64,000 nucleotides of DNA from DAOUBP01 sp034432655 (GCA_034432655.1 DAOUBP010000162.1:1-64000); one strand, 5' to 3'; positions 1-9,008 are shown, counted from the first letter of the stretch. The notes: generated by a model not told the origin, from the letters alone. Translations and numbers: made by a program.

Positions 1-55
1 TTGATGGTCAGCTCTCCTGTGCGGCGGGGGCACGACCCCCTGGATCTGCTGACCC

Positions 56-83
56 ATTATCGTCGGAAAACTTGAGATGTCAA
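56..83 (-). promoter_or_regulatory. Putative promoter reading off the left edge
   Basis: Read on the minus strand, TTGACA (78-83) is followed after 16 bases by GATAAT (56-61). Downstream toward the edge lie a perfect GGGGG/CCCCC hairpin (about 27-41) and an AGGAG-like ribosome site near position 14. This suggests that a minus-strand gene begins just outside the window. It rests on consensus matching only. Confidence 0.35.
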
Positions 84-86
84 GCA

Positions 87-773
87 CTAGCGGCGGGGGA
101 TTTCACCCAGGACGACCAACCCCATTTCTTCTAATTCTTCTCGTTCATGCACCGTGGTGTCCAAATAGTGGGCCAGGAAAGCCAGCCCGAGGCCGGCCGC
201 CAGCGCCAGCAGCACGCGCAGCGGCAGGTCAAGTTGCTCGCGTGCCGGCCGGCCGACGACACTGTAGGTCGGCTGATCAATCAGGCGGATGTCGGCCTCC
301 TCGGCGCTGAACTGGCCGAAGAAATCGGCGCTGCTCTCGGTGAGGGTGGCGGCGATGGCCTCGGCGATGGCGCGCAACTGAGCCTGGTCGCCCCAGCTCA
401 CGTTTACTGTCAGGATGCGGTGGAGCTTGCCCGGCTGGGTGCTGGCCCCGATGGCGCCGGCCGGCACGTTGATGCCCTGAGCGGCCAGCCGCCGGCTGAC
501 CTCGGCCGCGAATACCTGGCTGCGCACGATCTCCCCCAGGTCGTCCACCAGGTACTCGGACGTCAGCATGGTGTAGTAGCGGTCATAGGTATAGACGCCA
601 GGGATGCGTTCGGGCCGGATGCCGACGTTAAAGCGCATGGTGGCGCTGTACGTGACCGGCCGCGGCTGCCACGGTCGCTGCATGGCCAGCGTCAGCAATC
701 CCACCAGCAGCGCCAGCCCGAGCGGCAGCCACCAGCGGCGGGCGATGATTTTCCAGTAGGTGCGTAGTTCCAT
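87..773 (-). CDS. Wzz/YveK-type polysaccharide chain-length regulator
   Basis: This 228-residue protein is predicted to sit in the inner membrane and help control assembly or chain length of an exported polysaccharide. It has the Wzz arrangement: a short cytoplasmic start, a membrane segment at about residues 14-30, a long external region, and a second membrane segment at about 185-203 after a proline-containing stretch. There is no C-terminal tyrosine-kinase domain, so it resembles YveK-like separate adaptors. ATG 773 is preceded by GGAG at good spacing. It lies 37 bases after a glycosyltransferase gene on the same strand, which supports a surface-polysaccharide role. The polymer is unknown. 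Confidence 0.72.
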   Translation of the reverse strand: MELRTYWKIIARRWWLPLGLALLVGLLTLAMQRPWQPRPVTYSATMRFNVGIRPERIPGVYTYDRYYTMLTSEYLVDDLGEIVRSQVFAAEVSRRLAAQGINVPAGAIGASTQPGKLHRILTVNVSWGDQAQLRAIAEAIAATLTESSADFFGQFSAEEADIRLIDQPTYSVVGRPAREQLDLPLRVLLALAAGLGLAFLAHYLDTTVHEREELEEMGLVVLGEIPRR

Positions 774-810
774 GGGAGGCTCCGTGTTGCGTATTCCGTA
801 AGGTATTCAG

Positions 811-1893
811 TCACACGTGCGCCTGAACAAACGCCCGCAACTCCGCCTCAAACCGTTCCGTCCGAAACCGCTCGGCGTTGGCGCGGCAGGCGGCCGGGTC
901 ATAGGCGGCCGGGTCGAAGCGGGCCAAAACAGCTTTGAGCGACTCGACCGTCTGTTCGGCGAAGAACTCACCGGTGCGGCCGGGCAGCACAGTGTCCAGC
1001 GCGCCACCGCCCCGGAACGCGATGACCGGCCGGCCCGCAGCCTGGGCCTCCAGCGGCGCGATGCCGAAATCCTCCAGGCCGGGGAAGATGAACGCCTTCG
1101 CCCCGGCGTAGAGCCGCGCCAGCTCCTCCCAAGACACCCGGCCCAGGAAGGTGACGCTGGGCCCGGCCAGCCGCTCCAACGCGGCCCGGTCGCGGCCGTC
1201 GCCGTAGACCAGCAGCCGCAGCCCCAGCTCCGAACAGGCTCGCACGGCCAGATCGGTGCGCTTATAGGGGATCAGCCGGCCGCCGGCCAGGAAGTAGTCG
1301 CCCGGCGGCTCGTCGGATGGCTGGAAGCGGCTGATGTCCACCGGCGGGTAGATAATGGTGCTCTCCCGCCGGTAATAGCGCCGGATCCGTTCCTGAATCT
1401 CGGTCGAGATGGCGATGAAGTGGTGCACCCGTTGCGCGGCCGCGTAATCCCAGCGTTTAAGCAGCGCCACGGCCGGCCGCAGGGCCAGGTCCACCGCCGG
1501 GCTCAGCGCCTCGCGCTGCCGGTAGGCGTCATATTGCCACAAGAAGCGCGTGGGCGCAAGGCAGTAGCAGATATGCGTGGCGCCTGGGGGGATCGGCACG
1601 CCATGGCAGAAGCCGCTCTTGTTGCTCAGGATCAGGTCGTAGCCGCGCAAATCGAGCCGGCTGAACGCCAGGGGGTAGAGCGGCAGGTAAACCTGGTGGT
1701 GCGTCGTGACGCCGGGCAGCCGCTGCATGAAGGTGGTGCGGATGTCCCATTGGCGATAGCCAGCCGGCATCCTGTCCGCGGCGTACATACTGGTGAACAC
1801 CGGCGCAGCCGGAAACATGCGCACGAGGGTTTCGAGCACGTTCTCCGCGCCGCCGAGCTGGTTCAGCCAATCGTGGATGAGGGCGGTCTTCAA
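811..1893 (-). CDS. Family 4-like glycosyltransferase (group 1)
   Basis: A 360-residue GT-B glycosyltransferase that would transfer a sugar from a nucleotide donor during polysaccharide or glycolipid synthesis. The C-terminal half has the donor-site region typical of GT4 enzymes: GGRLIPYKRTD near residues 203-213, then FPGLEDFGIAPLEAQAAGRP with the two conserved acidic positions, and a final helical stretch. No membrane segment is evident. The best start is a TTG at 1893, with an AGGG-type ribosome site, 7 bases after the stop of the aldehyde oxidoreductase gene, so the two are probably translated from one message. The linkage formed cannot be told from sequence. Confidence 0.85.
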   Translation of the reverse strand: MKTALIHDWLNQLGGAENVLETLVRMFPAAPVFTSMYAADRMPAGYRQWDIRTTFMQRLPGVTTHHQVYLPLYPLAFSRLDLRGYDLILSNKSGFCHGVPIPPGATHICYCLAPTRFLWQYDAYRQREALSPAVDLALRPAVALLKRWDYAAAQRVHHFIAISTEIQERIRRYYRRESTIIYPPVDISRFQPSDEPPGDYFLAGGRLIPYKRTDLAVRACSELGLRLLVYGDGRDRAALERLAGPSVTFLGRVSWEELARLYAGAKAFIFPGLEDFGIAPLEAQAAGRPVIAFRGGGALDTVLPGRTGEFFAEQTVESLKAVLARFDPAAYDPAACRANAERFRTERFEAELRAFVQAHV

Positions 1894-1900
1894 CGGAACC

Positions 1901-3961
1901 CTACTTCTTCCCCATCACATCCACCATCGCGGCCGGCCCGGGCGCCCGTTGATCGGGGATCGCGTCCGGCCCGGCGGCGAAGGCCTCGGCGATGCCGGCC
2001 CGGATCTCCTCCCAGTAGGCGCGGGCTGCGGCCCATTTGTCGGTGCGGAAACGCTCGACCCAGGCGCGCAGCTCGGGGTCGCGGTAGTCGCTGTCGCGGC
2101 CGGTCTCCTCCAGGTAGCGCCAGATCAGATCCACGGTCCGTTCCCCTTCCCATGGCGCAACTGCAGCGCCGTCCAGCTCATAGATCTGTTTCGCCAGCGC
2201 AAACTGGTGCGCCTTGTAATCCACCGGGAAGTTGTAGTGGGCGGAGATGATCTCGTCGGCGATGACCTCGGCCCATTTGCGGTGGAAGCGACAGATGCCG
2301 CTGTTCTCGTTGAACAGCTCGTAGACCATGCGCTCGACGCACTTCTTGCCCAGGTCGCGCGGGGGCAGGAAGTCCAGCCCGTAGTACACGAAGTACTTGC
2401 CCATCATCGGCATGGGCGCGAACATGCCTGGCACCCAATACTGGTTGGGCGCCATGCAGCCGCTCTCGCCGTGCGCAGTGTAGACGGCGCGATCCACCGT
2501 GCGCCGGCCCGGCTCGGTCAGCCCATAGCGCGCGTCCAGCGCCCTGGCGGCCGCGCGCATGCCCCCGCGAAAGAGCTCGCAGCGCGCGTCGAACAGGATC
2601 TGGAAGAGCACCTGGTAGGCGTAGTCCGCGTTGCGCCGCGAGTCCATGGCCAGGTCGAAAGATGCGGGATCGGACGGGAACGCAAATCGCATCTCGTCCA
2701 CCGGCGGAAAGCCGAAATCCTCGGCCAGGAACAGGCCATCCCGCAGGCATTCCATGACCCATGCGACCGTGCAACCGGCCTGGATCGCGTCCAGCGCCAT
2801 CGCGTCCACGAAGTGGTTCAGCTCCTCGGCCGCGCGCTGGTCGAAGACGCCCACCTGGGGGCCGAGCGCCTGGTACGGCTCGTAATCCTTTTTGTATACC
2901 CGGTCGAACTTCTTGCAGGCCACCCCGCACGGCTCACCGCAGTGCGCGAAGTTCTTGGGCTGGATGATCTCTTCGTTGAACTGGCGGAGGTAGTGATCGC
3001 GGATGAACGCGTCGCTCTGGGCCTGTCGCGCCTCCGCCGGTTGGAGGGCCGACGCGTAGTTGAAGCTCAGCAGCCGGTCGCCGATGGTGTGGTAATTGAC
3101 CCCGAAGGTGCCGCCGGTCTGGAAGCCGGGCACGTAACGGTACTTCTCGGTGGCGCCCAGGTCCACCTTGATCATCGGCTGGCCGTAGTTGGCCATGAAG
3201 TAGCCGTCAATCTCCTTGGAATCTTTCAGGTCGGGGTCCTCCCAGTCGCCGCCGAAGATACACGCGGCGATCCGATGGTATTGCAGCAGCCGGCTGCCCA
3301 GCCCCCCGCGGCCGGCCCAGTCGTCAATGGGGAGGATGCGGCCCTTGCGCACCTGGTTGGAGCCGATGACCCCCTCATTGGTATGCCTGGCTCCCGGCCC
3401 CACTGCGAACACCCGCACCCAATCCCCCTCGTATTCGGCCTTGTAGCGGTCGAACACGGCCTGCTGCAGCGCGTAGAAGCCGATCAGGAAGTCGCCGTGT
3501 GGATCGTCCGGGTCGGGGTCGGCCGGCGCATAGCCGATCCAGACGTTGTCCGGGTCAATGGGCTCCAGCCGCACGCTGACCTGGCCGTGCTTGTGGTTGA
3601 GGATCAGCACCGAGTCCTGCGGCGCCTGGCCCCGGATGCAGACGAAATCGGCGCCGATGCGGTGCATCACGTATGCGCCGCCCCCCAGGCTGGAGAGGTA
3701 GAAGCCCTCCCAGGCCGGCGAGTAGCCGCCGAACACCAGCCGTCGTGAGCCGGGGATGCGCGATCCGGCCAGCGGCCCGCCGCCCCAGGTCATCACATCT
3801 ACTGCGGCAGGCCGGCCGCCTGCTGCAGCCAGGGCCTGATTGTAGCGCACCCAGGCGTAATCGGCCGGCCCGATGATGCGCGGGTCAGTGATGGGCCACA
3901 CCTGAAACTCGCCGGTGGCCAGGTCAATGATCAGTTCGCGTTGTTTGAGTTCGTGGGTCAT
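1901..3961 (-). CDS. Aldehyde:ferredoxin oxidoreductase family protein
   Basis: A 686-residue tungsten/molybdopterin enzyme of the AOR family. These enzymes oxidise aldehydes, or in reverse reduce carboxylic acids, using ferredoxin. The N-terminal domain has GRGGLGSRL (about 218-226), which matches the pterin-binding signature. The cluster ligands appear as C341, C345 and C349 (a CX3CX3C spacing rather than the usual CX2CX3C), with the later ENSGIC motif supplying the fourth cysteine. The chosen ATG has AAGGTG upstream and lies 7 bases after the zinc-ribbon gene; a longer reading from 4183 would overlap that gene. Substrate is unknown. In an acetogen-like host it could link acetate and acetaldehyde. 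Confidence 0.86.
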   Translation of the reverse strand: MTHELKQRELIIDLATGEFQVWPITDPRIIGPADYAWVRYNQALAAAGGRPAAVDVMTWGGGPLAGSRIPGSRRLVFGGYSPAWEGFYLSSLGGGAYVMHRIGADFVCIRGQAPQDSVLILNHKHGQVSVRLEPIDPDNVWIGYAPADPDPDDPHGDFLIGFYALQQAVFDRYKAEYEGDWVRVFAVGPGARHTNEGVIGSNQVRKGRILPIDDWAGRGGLGSRLLQYHRIAACIFGGDWEDPDLKDSKEIDGYFMANYGQPMIKVDLGATEKYRYVPGFQTGGTFGVNYHTIGDRLLSFNYASALQPAEARQAQSDAFIRDHYLRQFNEEIIQPKNFAHCGEPCGVACKKFDRVYKKDYEPYQALGPQVGVFDQRAAEELNHFVDAMALDAIQAGCTVAWVMECLRDGLFLAEDFGFPPVDEMRFAFPSDPASFDLAMDSRRNADYAYQVLFQILFDARCELFRGGMRAAARALDARYGLTEPGRRTVDRAVYTAHGESGCMAPNQYWVPGMFAPMPMMGKYFVYYGLDFLPPRDLGKKCVERMVYELFNENSGICRFHRKWAEVIADEIISAHYNFPVDYKAHQFALAKQIYELDGAAVAPWEGERTVDLIWRYLEETGRDSDYRDPELRAWVERFRTDKWAAARAYWEEIRAGIAEAFAAGPDAIPDQRAPGPAAMVDVMGKK

Positions 3962-3968
3962 GGGCACC

Positions 3969-4199
3969 TTATTCTTCTGCAGCCGGCAGTGCGACCTCGC
4001 CCGACGCAGGGGCCGGTGGCGGTGGACTGAACCGCACCGCCTCGCGCAGGCGTTCCGGCGACACTTTGTTCGCCTTGCCACAGTGCGGACAGAGCATCTG
4101 GGCATGCTTTTTGCCCTGGCTGGCGGCCAGGGCGGCGTGGACGGCTTCGGCGGTTGGCGTGAACCGGCGCCGACATTTCTCACAGGTGATCGCCATCAT
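3969..4199 (-). CDS. Small zinc-ribbon protein upstream of AOR
   Basis: A 76-residue protein with two Cys pairs, CEKC near the start and CPHC near residue 43. This is the pattern of a four-Cys zinc ribbon. The C-terminus is a Pro/Ala-rich tail. ATG 4199 has GGAG eight bases upstream. It ends 7 bases before the oxidoreductase start, so it is probably co-translated with it. Some AOR-family operons carry small accessory proteins, but I do not recognise a family here. A role in cofactor or cluster handling, or in regulation, is a guess. Confidence 0.6.
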   Translation of the reverse strand: MMAITCEKCRRRFTPTAEAVHAALAASQGKKHAQMLCPHCGKANKVSPERLREAVRFSPPPPAPASGEVALPAAEE

Positions 4200-4236
4200 G
4201 GTGGATTCTCCGTGACGAGGGAAATATCCCCTTGTT

Positions 4237-4863
4237 TTATTCCGGGAAACGTTGGGCCAGGGCCAGAAAGTCCTCTGTGCGGCCCAAGATCTGCCAGTCC
4301 AACACACTGCTGAGGTGCGTATCCAGCACGCCCGGCACCGTGCGTACCCAGCTCATCACATAACCGGTCAACGCTGCCGTCCGCTCTCCGAGCAACAGCA
4401 TGAGCAAGTCAGCATCGCTGGAATGGAATACCTTGACTACCCAAACCACCTCTACCTGTTGATGCGGGGGCAGTGCCAGCAGCGCGCGGTAGACCTCCTC
4501 ATCGCGGCCGGGTTGTAGTTTCACCTGTACCGTCGCGGCCGCCCGTCGGTCCCATCCCGCGTTGAGCAGCGAGACATCCATCAGCGCATCCCCGCGCACC
4601 ACCCCATCAAACGCCAGCTGGGCGGCCGTGCCGCGCACACCGGGCACTTTGCGGATCACGTTCACCAGGAAATCGTCAAGCTGTTCCAAGTCGTAGACCA
4701 GACACACCACCCGCAGATCGGCGCGCTCGCGCAACCAATTGATCCACAGAACGGTCAGGCACGGTTCGTGGAATCGGCGCAGGTTTTCCAGCAATGCCTC
4801 GCGCACCAGCTCGTCCTGGCCGCTGAAGATATCAATGTCTATGATCGCCAGTGTTGGTTTCAT
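4237..4863 (-). CDS. Tandem Lrp/AsnC ligand-binding (RAM-like) protein without DNA-binding domain
   Basis: A 208-residue protein that appears to hold two ferredoxin-like halves resembling the Lrp/AsnC effector-binding (RAM) domain. Each half has a beta-alpha-beta pattern with a VPGV turn: RKVPGVRGT near residue 75 and RTVPGVLDT near residue 175. No helix-turn-helix is visible at either end. ATG 4863 follows GAGGAG. It is first in a five-gene run ending in polysaccharide genes, 37 bases before the zinc-ribbon gene. It may sense an amino acid or small ligand for the oxidoreductase operon. The domain assignment is from pattern only. Confidence 0.5.
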   Translation of the reverse strand: MKPTLAIIDIDIFSGQDELVREALLENLRRFHEPCLTVLWINWLRERADLRVVCLVYDLEQLDDFLVNVIRKVPGVRGTAAQLAFDGVVRGDALMDVSLLNAGWDRRAAATVQVKLQPGRDEEVYRALLALPPHQQVEVVWVVKVFHSSDADLLMLLLGERTAALTGYVMSWVRTVPGVLDTHLSSVLDWQILGRTEDFLALAQRFPE

Positions 4864-4905
4864 GAGCGCTCCTCGTCGCGGTGATTCGATCATGTGTTAC
4901 ATGCT

Positions 4906-4934
4906 ATCTTAGCACGAATCTCAGTTCAGTCCAA
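4906..4934 (-). promoter_or_regulatory. Probable sigma-70 promoter of the AOR operon
   Basis: On the minus strand TTGGAC (4929-4934) and TAAGAT (4906-4911) are separated by 17 bases, about 43 bases upstream of the ATG at 4863. It would drive the RAM-like, zinc-ribbon, AOR, glycosyltransferase and Wzz-like genes. The bases just before the -10 (CGTGC) recur at the CBS-gene promoter near 24500. Confidence 0.5.
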
Positions 4935-5023
4935 AGCTGGCCGGATCATGGAGACGTTGAGCGCGCGACAGCACATCAAAGAGCCTTCACTGCGCCGGTT
5001 TTCGGCTGGTACGGGATGGATGC

Positions 5024-5029
5024 TATAAT
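5024..5029 (+). promoter_or_regulatory. -10 box of the phoU-selB promoter
   Basis: A perfect TATAAT lies about 85 bases upstream of phoU, with TTCGGC 17 bases before it as a weak -35. The leader between 5036 and 5113 contains a small CCTTG/CAAGG hairpin. The rest of the 4864-5113 intergenic region shows no gene. Confidence 0.45.
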
Positions 5030-5113
5030 GTCGTTGTCGGTGGTCGGGACGCGAGTGAGGAGCGACCTTGTGTCCGGCAAGGCATCTGTGCTATAGCAAG
5101 AAGGAGCGATACG

Positions 5114-5770
5114 GTGACCCGGGAAAGATTTGATCTGATGCTTAAAGCATTGCAGGAGAAGCTGTTGAACCTGGGGGTCCTGGTGGCGCAGGCGCAAGAG
5201 CGTTCGGTCCGTTCGCTGGCCGAGCGGGATGAAGTGCTGGCGCGTGAGGTCATCGCGAACGATCAAACGATCAATCACCTGCAGCGTGAGATCGAGGAGG
5301 AATGCCTGCAGCTGATCGCCGGCCAGCAGCCGGTGGCTCGCGACCTGCGGACAATCTTTTCAGTGGCTTTCATCGCGTCGGAGCTGGAGCGCATGGGCGA
5401 CCATGCCAAGGGCGTGGCTGCCCTGGCGTTGCGGCTGATTGACCAGCCGATGTTGAAGCCGCTGATTGATGTGCCGCGGATGGCCGAGATCGGTCGCGAG
5501 ATGTTGATGGGCCAGCTTGATGCGCTGGTGCGGTGCGATGTAGAAGCAGCCCGTCGGTTGGCCGCCCGGGACACCGAGGTAGATCAGCTCAACGATCAGG
5601 TGTTCCGTGAACTGCTCGTCATCATGATGACCGATCCGCGCACCATTACCCGCGCCACCTATCTGCTGTGGGTTTCCCATAACCTCGAACGGTTTGCCGA
5701 CCGCACGACTAACATCGGAGAGCGGGTCGTCTTCCTGCAGACCAACACTATCGTCGAGTTGAACGAATAG
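5114..5770 (+). CDS. phoU: PhoU-like phosphate signalling protein
   Basis: A 218-residue, all-helical protein built from two PhoU three-helix repeats, each carrying an acidic E/D-x3-D metal site; ELERMGDHAKGVA (about 93-105) and NLERFADRTTNIGE (about 194-207) are the visible signatures. PhoU links the Pst phosphate transporter to the PhoR kinase and helps limit phosphate uptake. The start is GTG 5114, with AAGGAG nine bases upstream. No pst or phoR genes are nearby. It is followed after 40 bases by a coiled-coil gene and then selB on the same strand. Confidence 0.92.
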   Translation: MTRERFDLMLKALQEKLLNLGVLVAQAQERSVRSLAERDEVLAREVIANDQTINHLQREIEEECLQLIAGQQPVARDLRTIFSVAFIASELERMGDHAKGVAALALRLIDQPMLKPLIDVPRMAEIGREMLMGQLDALVRCDVEAARRLAARDTEVDQLNDQVFRELLVIMMTDPRTITRATYLLWVSHNLERFADRTTNIGERVVFLQTNTIVELNE

Positions 5771-5810
5771 TCCCGCACCAGGTAAAAACTTCCTGACAGG
5801 ATGGAGCCCC

Positions 5811-7001
5811 ATGGACCTGACACAATTGAGCCAGATGGTCGCCTGGTTGGACGAAGAACATCGCCGCGACCGTGAAGAGATCGCCAGGCTTGATCAACGC
5901 CTGCAGAGCATGGCCGTGGAACGACAGGAACAGGCCCGACGCATCCAGGATTTGGAAAGCCGCCTGGCCAGCACCCACGCGCAGCTGACCCGTTTTACCC
6001 AGATCGAGCAGGCCCTCCAGCAGCTGAAAAACGAGGTTGTGGTCCTTTTGGACAAACAGACTGAGGCTCGGCTGCATGCCGAGCGCGAAGCCGAGCGTGC
6101 GCGCCTCGCTGATCGCGAGGCGATTAATCGGGGCCTCGCCGAAGTCCGCAAAGAGCTGGCACGGCTGAGCCGCCTGGAAGAGGAGCTGGTTACCCGTCAG
6201 GCAGAAGATCAGCGCCTGGGCGAAGTCGTGTTGGCCCTGCGGCAGGCGCTCAATAACCTGAGCAAAGACCTGGACGAACGCACCCGTAGCCTTCCCTACA
6301 TGGTCGAGCAGCGTGCGCAGGACAACAAACGCCTGGCTCAGATCCAGGGCGAGAACATGGAGCTATTGAAGCGCACCGATGCATTGGCCAGTCGGCTGCC
6401 GGCGCTAGAGGAGCGCCTTCAGCGCCTTGAGAAGGAATTGATGCGCATTCAACCGATCCCTGACCAACTGCGCCAGGACCAGCAAACCTTTATTGAGGCC
6501 CAAAAACTGGCCGAGGTCGAACGCCAGCGGCAGATGGCTCAATGGGAAGAGGAGATCGCCCAGCACCGCGCAACGGTCGAGAGGCAAGCGGTCAAACTAC
6601 GGGAGTTCGAAACGCGCTACGAGGCGGCCGGCCGGGCACTCAAAGCTTTGGAAGAGTTTCAGGCACAAATTGTGCAGGGCCAAAAGCAGACGGCCGAACT
6701 GCAGCGGCTGGCCGAGGAACGCCAACGCAAAGAGCTGGCTGAGTGGCAGGCGGAGAACGAACAACGCTGGAAGAAGGAGACTCTGCGCTGGGATTATGCT
6801 CTGGGTGAACAACACAAGATCAATCAGAAGTTAACCGAGCGCTTCTTGCCTATCGAGAAGCACCTCGGCCTTCTGCAGCGTGAAGTGGAAGCGCTGTGGC
6901 GGCTGCAGGAGAACCTGGGCAATCAACAGCTGACCAACACCCAGAAGCTGCTGGATGTCATCGGCGGTGCGGTGGACGCACGGCCTAAGCCCGAGAGTTG
7001 A
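5811..7001 (+). CDS. Long coiled-coil protein of unknown function
   Basis: A 396-residue soluble protein that is nearly all charged heptad-rich helix (Glu, Arg, Gln, Leu), without signal peptide, membrane segment or enzymatic motif. Only a short break around residues 165-215, with several prolines, interrupts the coiled coil. ATG 5811 has GGATGGAG upstream. It lies between phoU and selB, and its stop is 25 bases before the selB start. Resemblance to SMC or myosin-like proteins would reflect coiled-coil bias only. I assign no function. Confidence 0.75.
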   Translation: MDLTQLSQMVAWLDEEHRRDREEIARLDQRLQSMAVERQEQARRIQDLESRLASTHAQLTRFTQIEQALQQLKNEVVVLLDKQTEARLHAEREAERARLADREAINRGLAEVRKELARLSRLEEELVTRQAEDQRLGEVVLALRQALNNLSKDLDERTRSLPYMVEQRAQDNKRLAQIQGENMELLKRTDALASRLPALEERLQRLEKELMRIQPIPDQLRQDQQTFIEAQKLAEVERQRQMAQWEEEIAQHRATVERQAVKLREFETRYEAAGRALKALEEFQAQIVQGQKQTAELQRLAEERQRKELAEWQAENEQRWKKETLRWDYALGEQHKINQKLTERFLPIEKHLGLLQREVEALWRLQENLGNQQLTNTQKLLDVIGGAVDARPKPES

Positions 7002-7026
7002 TTTTTGCGCGCACCAGGAGAGCGAG

Positions 7027-8964
7027 ATGCGAGTCATCGGCACGGCCGGCCACGTAGATCATGGCAAATCAACCCTGGTGTATGCCCTCACCGGCATAGA
7101 CCCGGACCGGTTGCGCGAGGAAAAAGAGCGCCAGATGACCATTGACCTGGGTTTCGCCTGGCTCTCTCTGCCGCCTCCGCGCGGCGTGGAGGGCCGGATG
7201 GCCGAATGGGTCGGTGTGGTTGATGTGCCGGGTCATATTGACTTCATCAAGAACATGCTGGCCGGGATCGGCGGCATAGACGCAGCGTTGTTTGTGGTAG
7301 CGGCCGATGAAGGGGTTATGCCACAAACCCGTGAGCATCTGGCCATCCTCGACTTGCTGGAGATCCCCGCTGGCGTGGTGGCCCTGACCAAGATAGACGC
7401 TGTTACCGAGTCAGGATGGGCCGATCTGGTCGAGGCCGACCTGCGCGAGGTGTTGGAGGGCACCTGCCTGGCCAGGGCCCCCATCGTGCGGGTGTCGGCG
7501 CGTAGCGGCTTTGGGCTGGCCGAGTTGAAGCAAGCGCTGGCCGACGTGTTGGACACGGTTCCTCCCCGTCGCGACATCGGACAGCCCCGGCTGCCCATTG
7601 ACCGGGCGTTTACCGTGGCGGGTTTTGGGACGGTGGTCACCGGTACCCTCAGTGACGGTCAATTCCGGGTCGGTGATGAGGTCGAGATACTGCCAGGAGG
7701 TCTTAAGGCCCGCATTCGGGGCCTGCAAACGCACAAGCGCGCGGTGGAGGTCGGGCTGCCCGGCAGCCGTCTCGCCATCAACCTGACAGGTGTGCACCCG
7801 ACCGATCTGCGGCGGGGCATGGTGGTGGCACGGCCAGGCGTCTTGCAGCCCACCACCCTGGTAGATGTGCGTTTGCGCCTGGTGAAGAGCGAGTCGTGGC
7901 AAGCGCCGTTGCGGCACGGCCAGGTGGTAGACTTTTTCAGCGGTGCAGCGGAGATTTCGGCGCGGGTGCGTGTGCTGAACGCCGAGGAGCTACGGCCGGG
8001 GGAGACGGCTTGGGCGCAACTCGTCCTCGGCGGGCCGGTTGTCCTGGCCACCGGCGATCGGTTCATCATCCGGCAACCTTCCCCCAGCGTGACCCTGGGC
8101 GGCGGCGCGGTGGTGAACCCTCACCCGCGGCGACGCTGGCGCCGGTTCCATCAGGAGGTGCTGGCGCAGCTGGAAACGGTCGCTCGTGGCACGCCCGAGG
8201 ATCTGATCCTGCACGTGTTGGCCCGCGGAGAGCCCGCGCCTTTGAAAACAGTGGCGGAGGCTTCCGGGCTGGATGCAGCCACCGCCGAACAGGTCCTGGC
8301 GGCGATGATGACAGCCGGTAAACTTATCCCTTTGGGCGCGCTGCAGCCCCCGCTCAGCAAAAGTGTCACCCACGTCATCTCCGGCGGAGGCTGGCGGACC
8401 CTGGCGACGCGCATGGAACAGGCGCTGGCCGAGTACCACGCGCAATATCCGATGCGGCCCGGCATGGCGCGCGAGGAGCTGAAGAGTCGGATCCAGGGGC
8501 GATACAAATGGCCGACCAGGTTGTTCAACGAACTGGTGGCGCGCGCTGTGGCGGACGGTGTGCTTGTGGAGCATGGTGACTATCTGGCGCTGCCGACGCA
8601 CCGCATCACGTTTACCCCGGCCCAGCAGGCCAAAGTGGATGCGTTATTGGCGGCTTTTCGCCGTCAGCCGTATACTCCGCCTTCTGTGGCCGAAAGTGTG
8701 GCGCTGGCCGATCCTGAGCTGATCAGCGCGCTGATGTATCAGGGGACATTGGTGCGGTTGAACGAGGACGTTTTGTTGCTGAAAGAGGTCTACGATGAGA
8801 TGGTAGCAGGGATCGTGGCGCACATCAAGGAGCACGGCAGCATGACCGTGGCCCAGGTGCGCGACAAATACAACACCAGCCGCAAATATGCGCTGGCCAT
8901 CATGGAGTATCTGGATCAACAGAAGATCACCCGCCGGGTAGGGGATGAACGTGTGCTACGCTGA
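7027..8964 (+). CDS. selB: Selenocysteine-specific elongation factor SelB
   Basis: A 645-residue GTPase that brings Sec-tRNA to UGA codons marked by an mRNA hairpin. The N-terminus carries the G1 motif GHVDHGKST, then DVPGH (G3) and TKID (G4), followed by two EF-Tu-like barrels with FTVAGFGTVVTGT. The last ~270 residues are the four winged-helix domains unique to bacterial SelB, ending in a Lys/Arg-rich helix that in known SelBs binds the hairpin. The ATG at 7027 follows CAGGAG; a longer reading from 6955 overlaps the previous gene and adds no homologous sequence. Neither selA, selD nor tRNA-Sec is visible here. Its presence supports reading the TGA at 21904-21906 as selenocysteine. Confidence 0.94.
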   Translation: MRVIGTAGHVDHGKSTLVYALTGIDPDRLREEKERQMTIDLGFAWLSLPPPRGVEGRMAEWVGVVDVPGHIDFIKNMLAGIGGIDAALFVVAADEGVMPQTREHLAILDLLEIPAGVVALTKIDAVTESGWADLVEADLREVLEGTCLARAPIVRVSARSGFGLAELKQALADVLDTVPPRRDIGQPRLPIDRAFTVAGFGTVVTGTLSDGQFRVGDEVEILPGGLKARIRGLQTHKRAVEVGLPGSRLAINLTGVHPTDLRRGMVVARPGVLQPTTLVDVRLRLVKSESWQAPLRHGQVVDFFSGAAEISARVRVLNAEELRPGETAWAQLVLGGPVVLATGDRFIIRQPSPSVTLGGGAVVNPHPRRRWRRFHQEVLAQLETVARGTPEDLILHVLARGEPAPLKTVAEASGLDAATAEQVLAAMMTAGKLIPLGALQPPLSKSVTHVISGGGWRTLATRMEQALAEYHAQYPMRPGMAREELKSRIQGRYKWPTRLFNELVARAVADGVLVEHGDYLALPTHRITFTPAQQAKVDALLAAFRRQPYTPPSVAESVALADPELISALMYQGTLVRLNEDVLLLKEVYDEMVAGIVAHIKEHGSMTVAQVRDKYNTSRKYALAIMEYLDQQKITRRVGDERVLR

Positions 8965-9008
8965 TCGGCGCTGGCCGTTTGGGCAAGCCCTTCCCGTGGT
9001 CAGCCGGT

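Noticed and set aside
1793..3748. Long plus-strand open frame opposite the AOR gene (651 codons)
   Set aside because: It is the antisense shadow of a well-supported gene in GC-rich DNA. The protein has no recognisable motif and lacks a ribosome-binding site.
4864..5113. tRNA-Sec or a riboswitch upstream of the phoU-selB unit
   Set aside because: No cloverleaf, T-loop or known riboswitch core could be recognised; only a promoter -10 and a small hairpin are visible.
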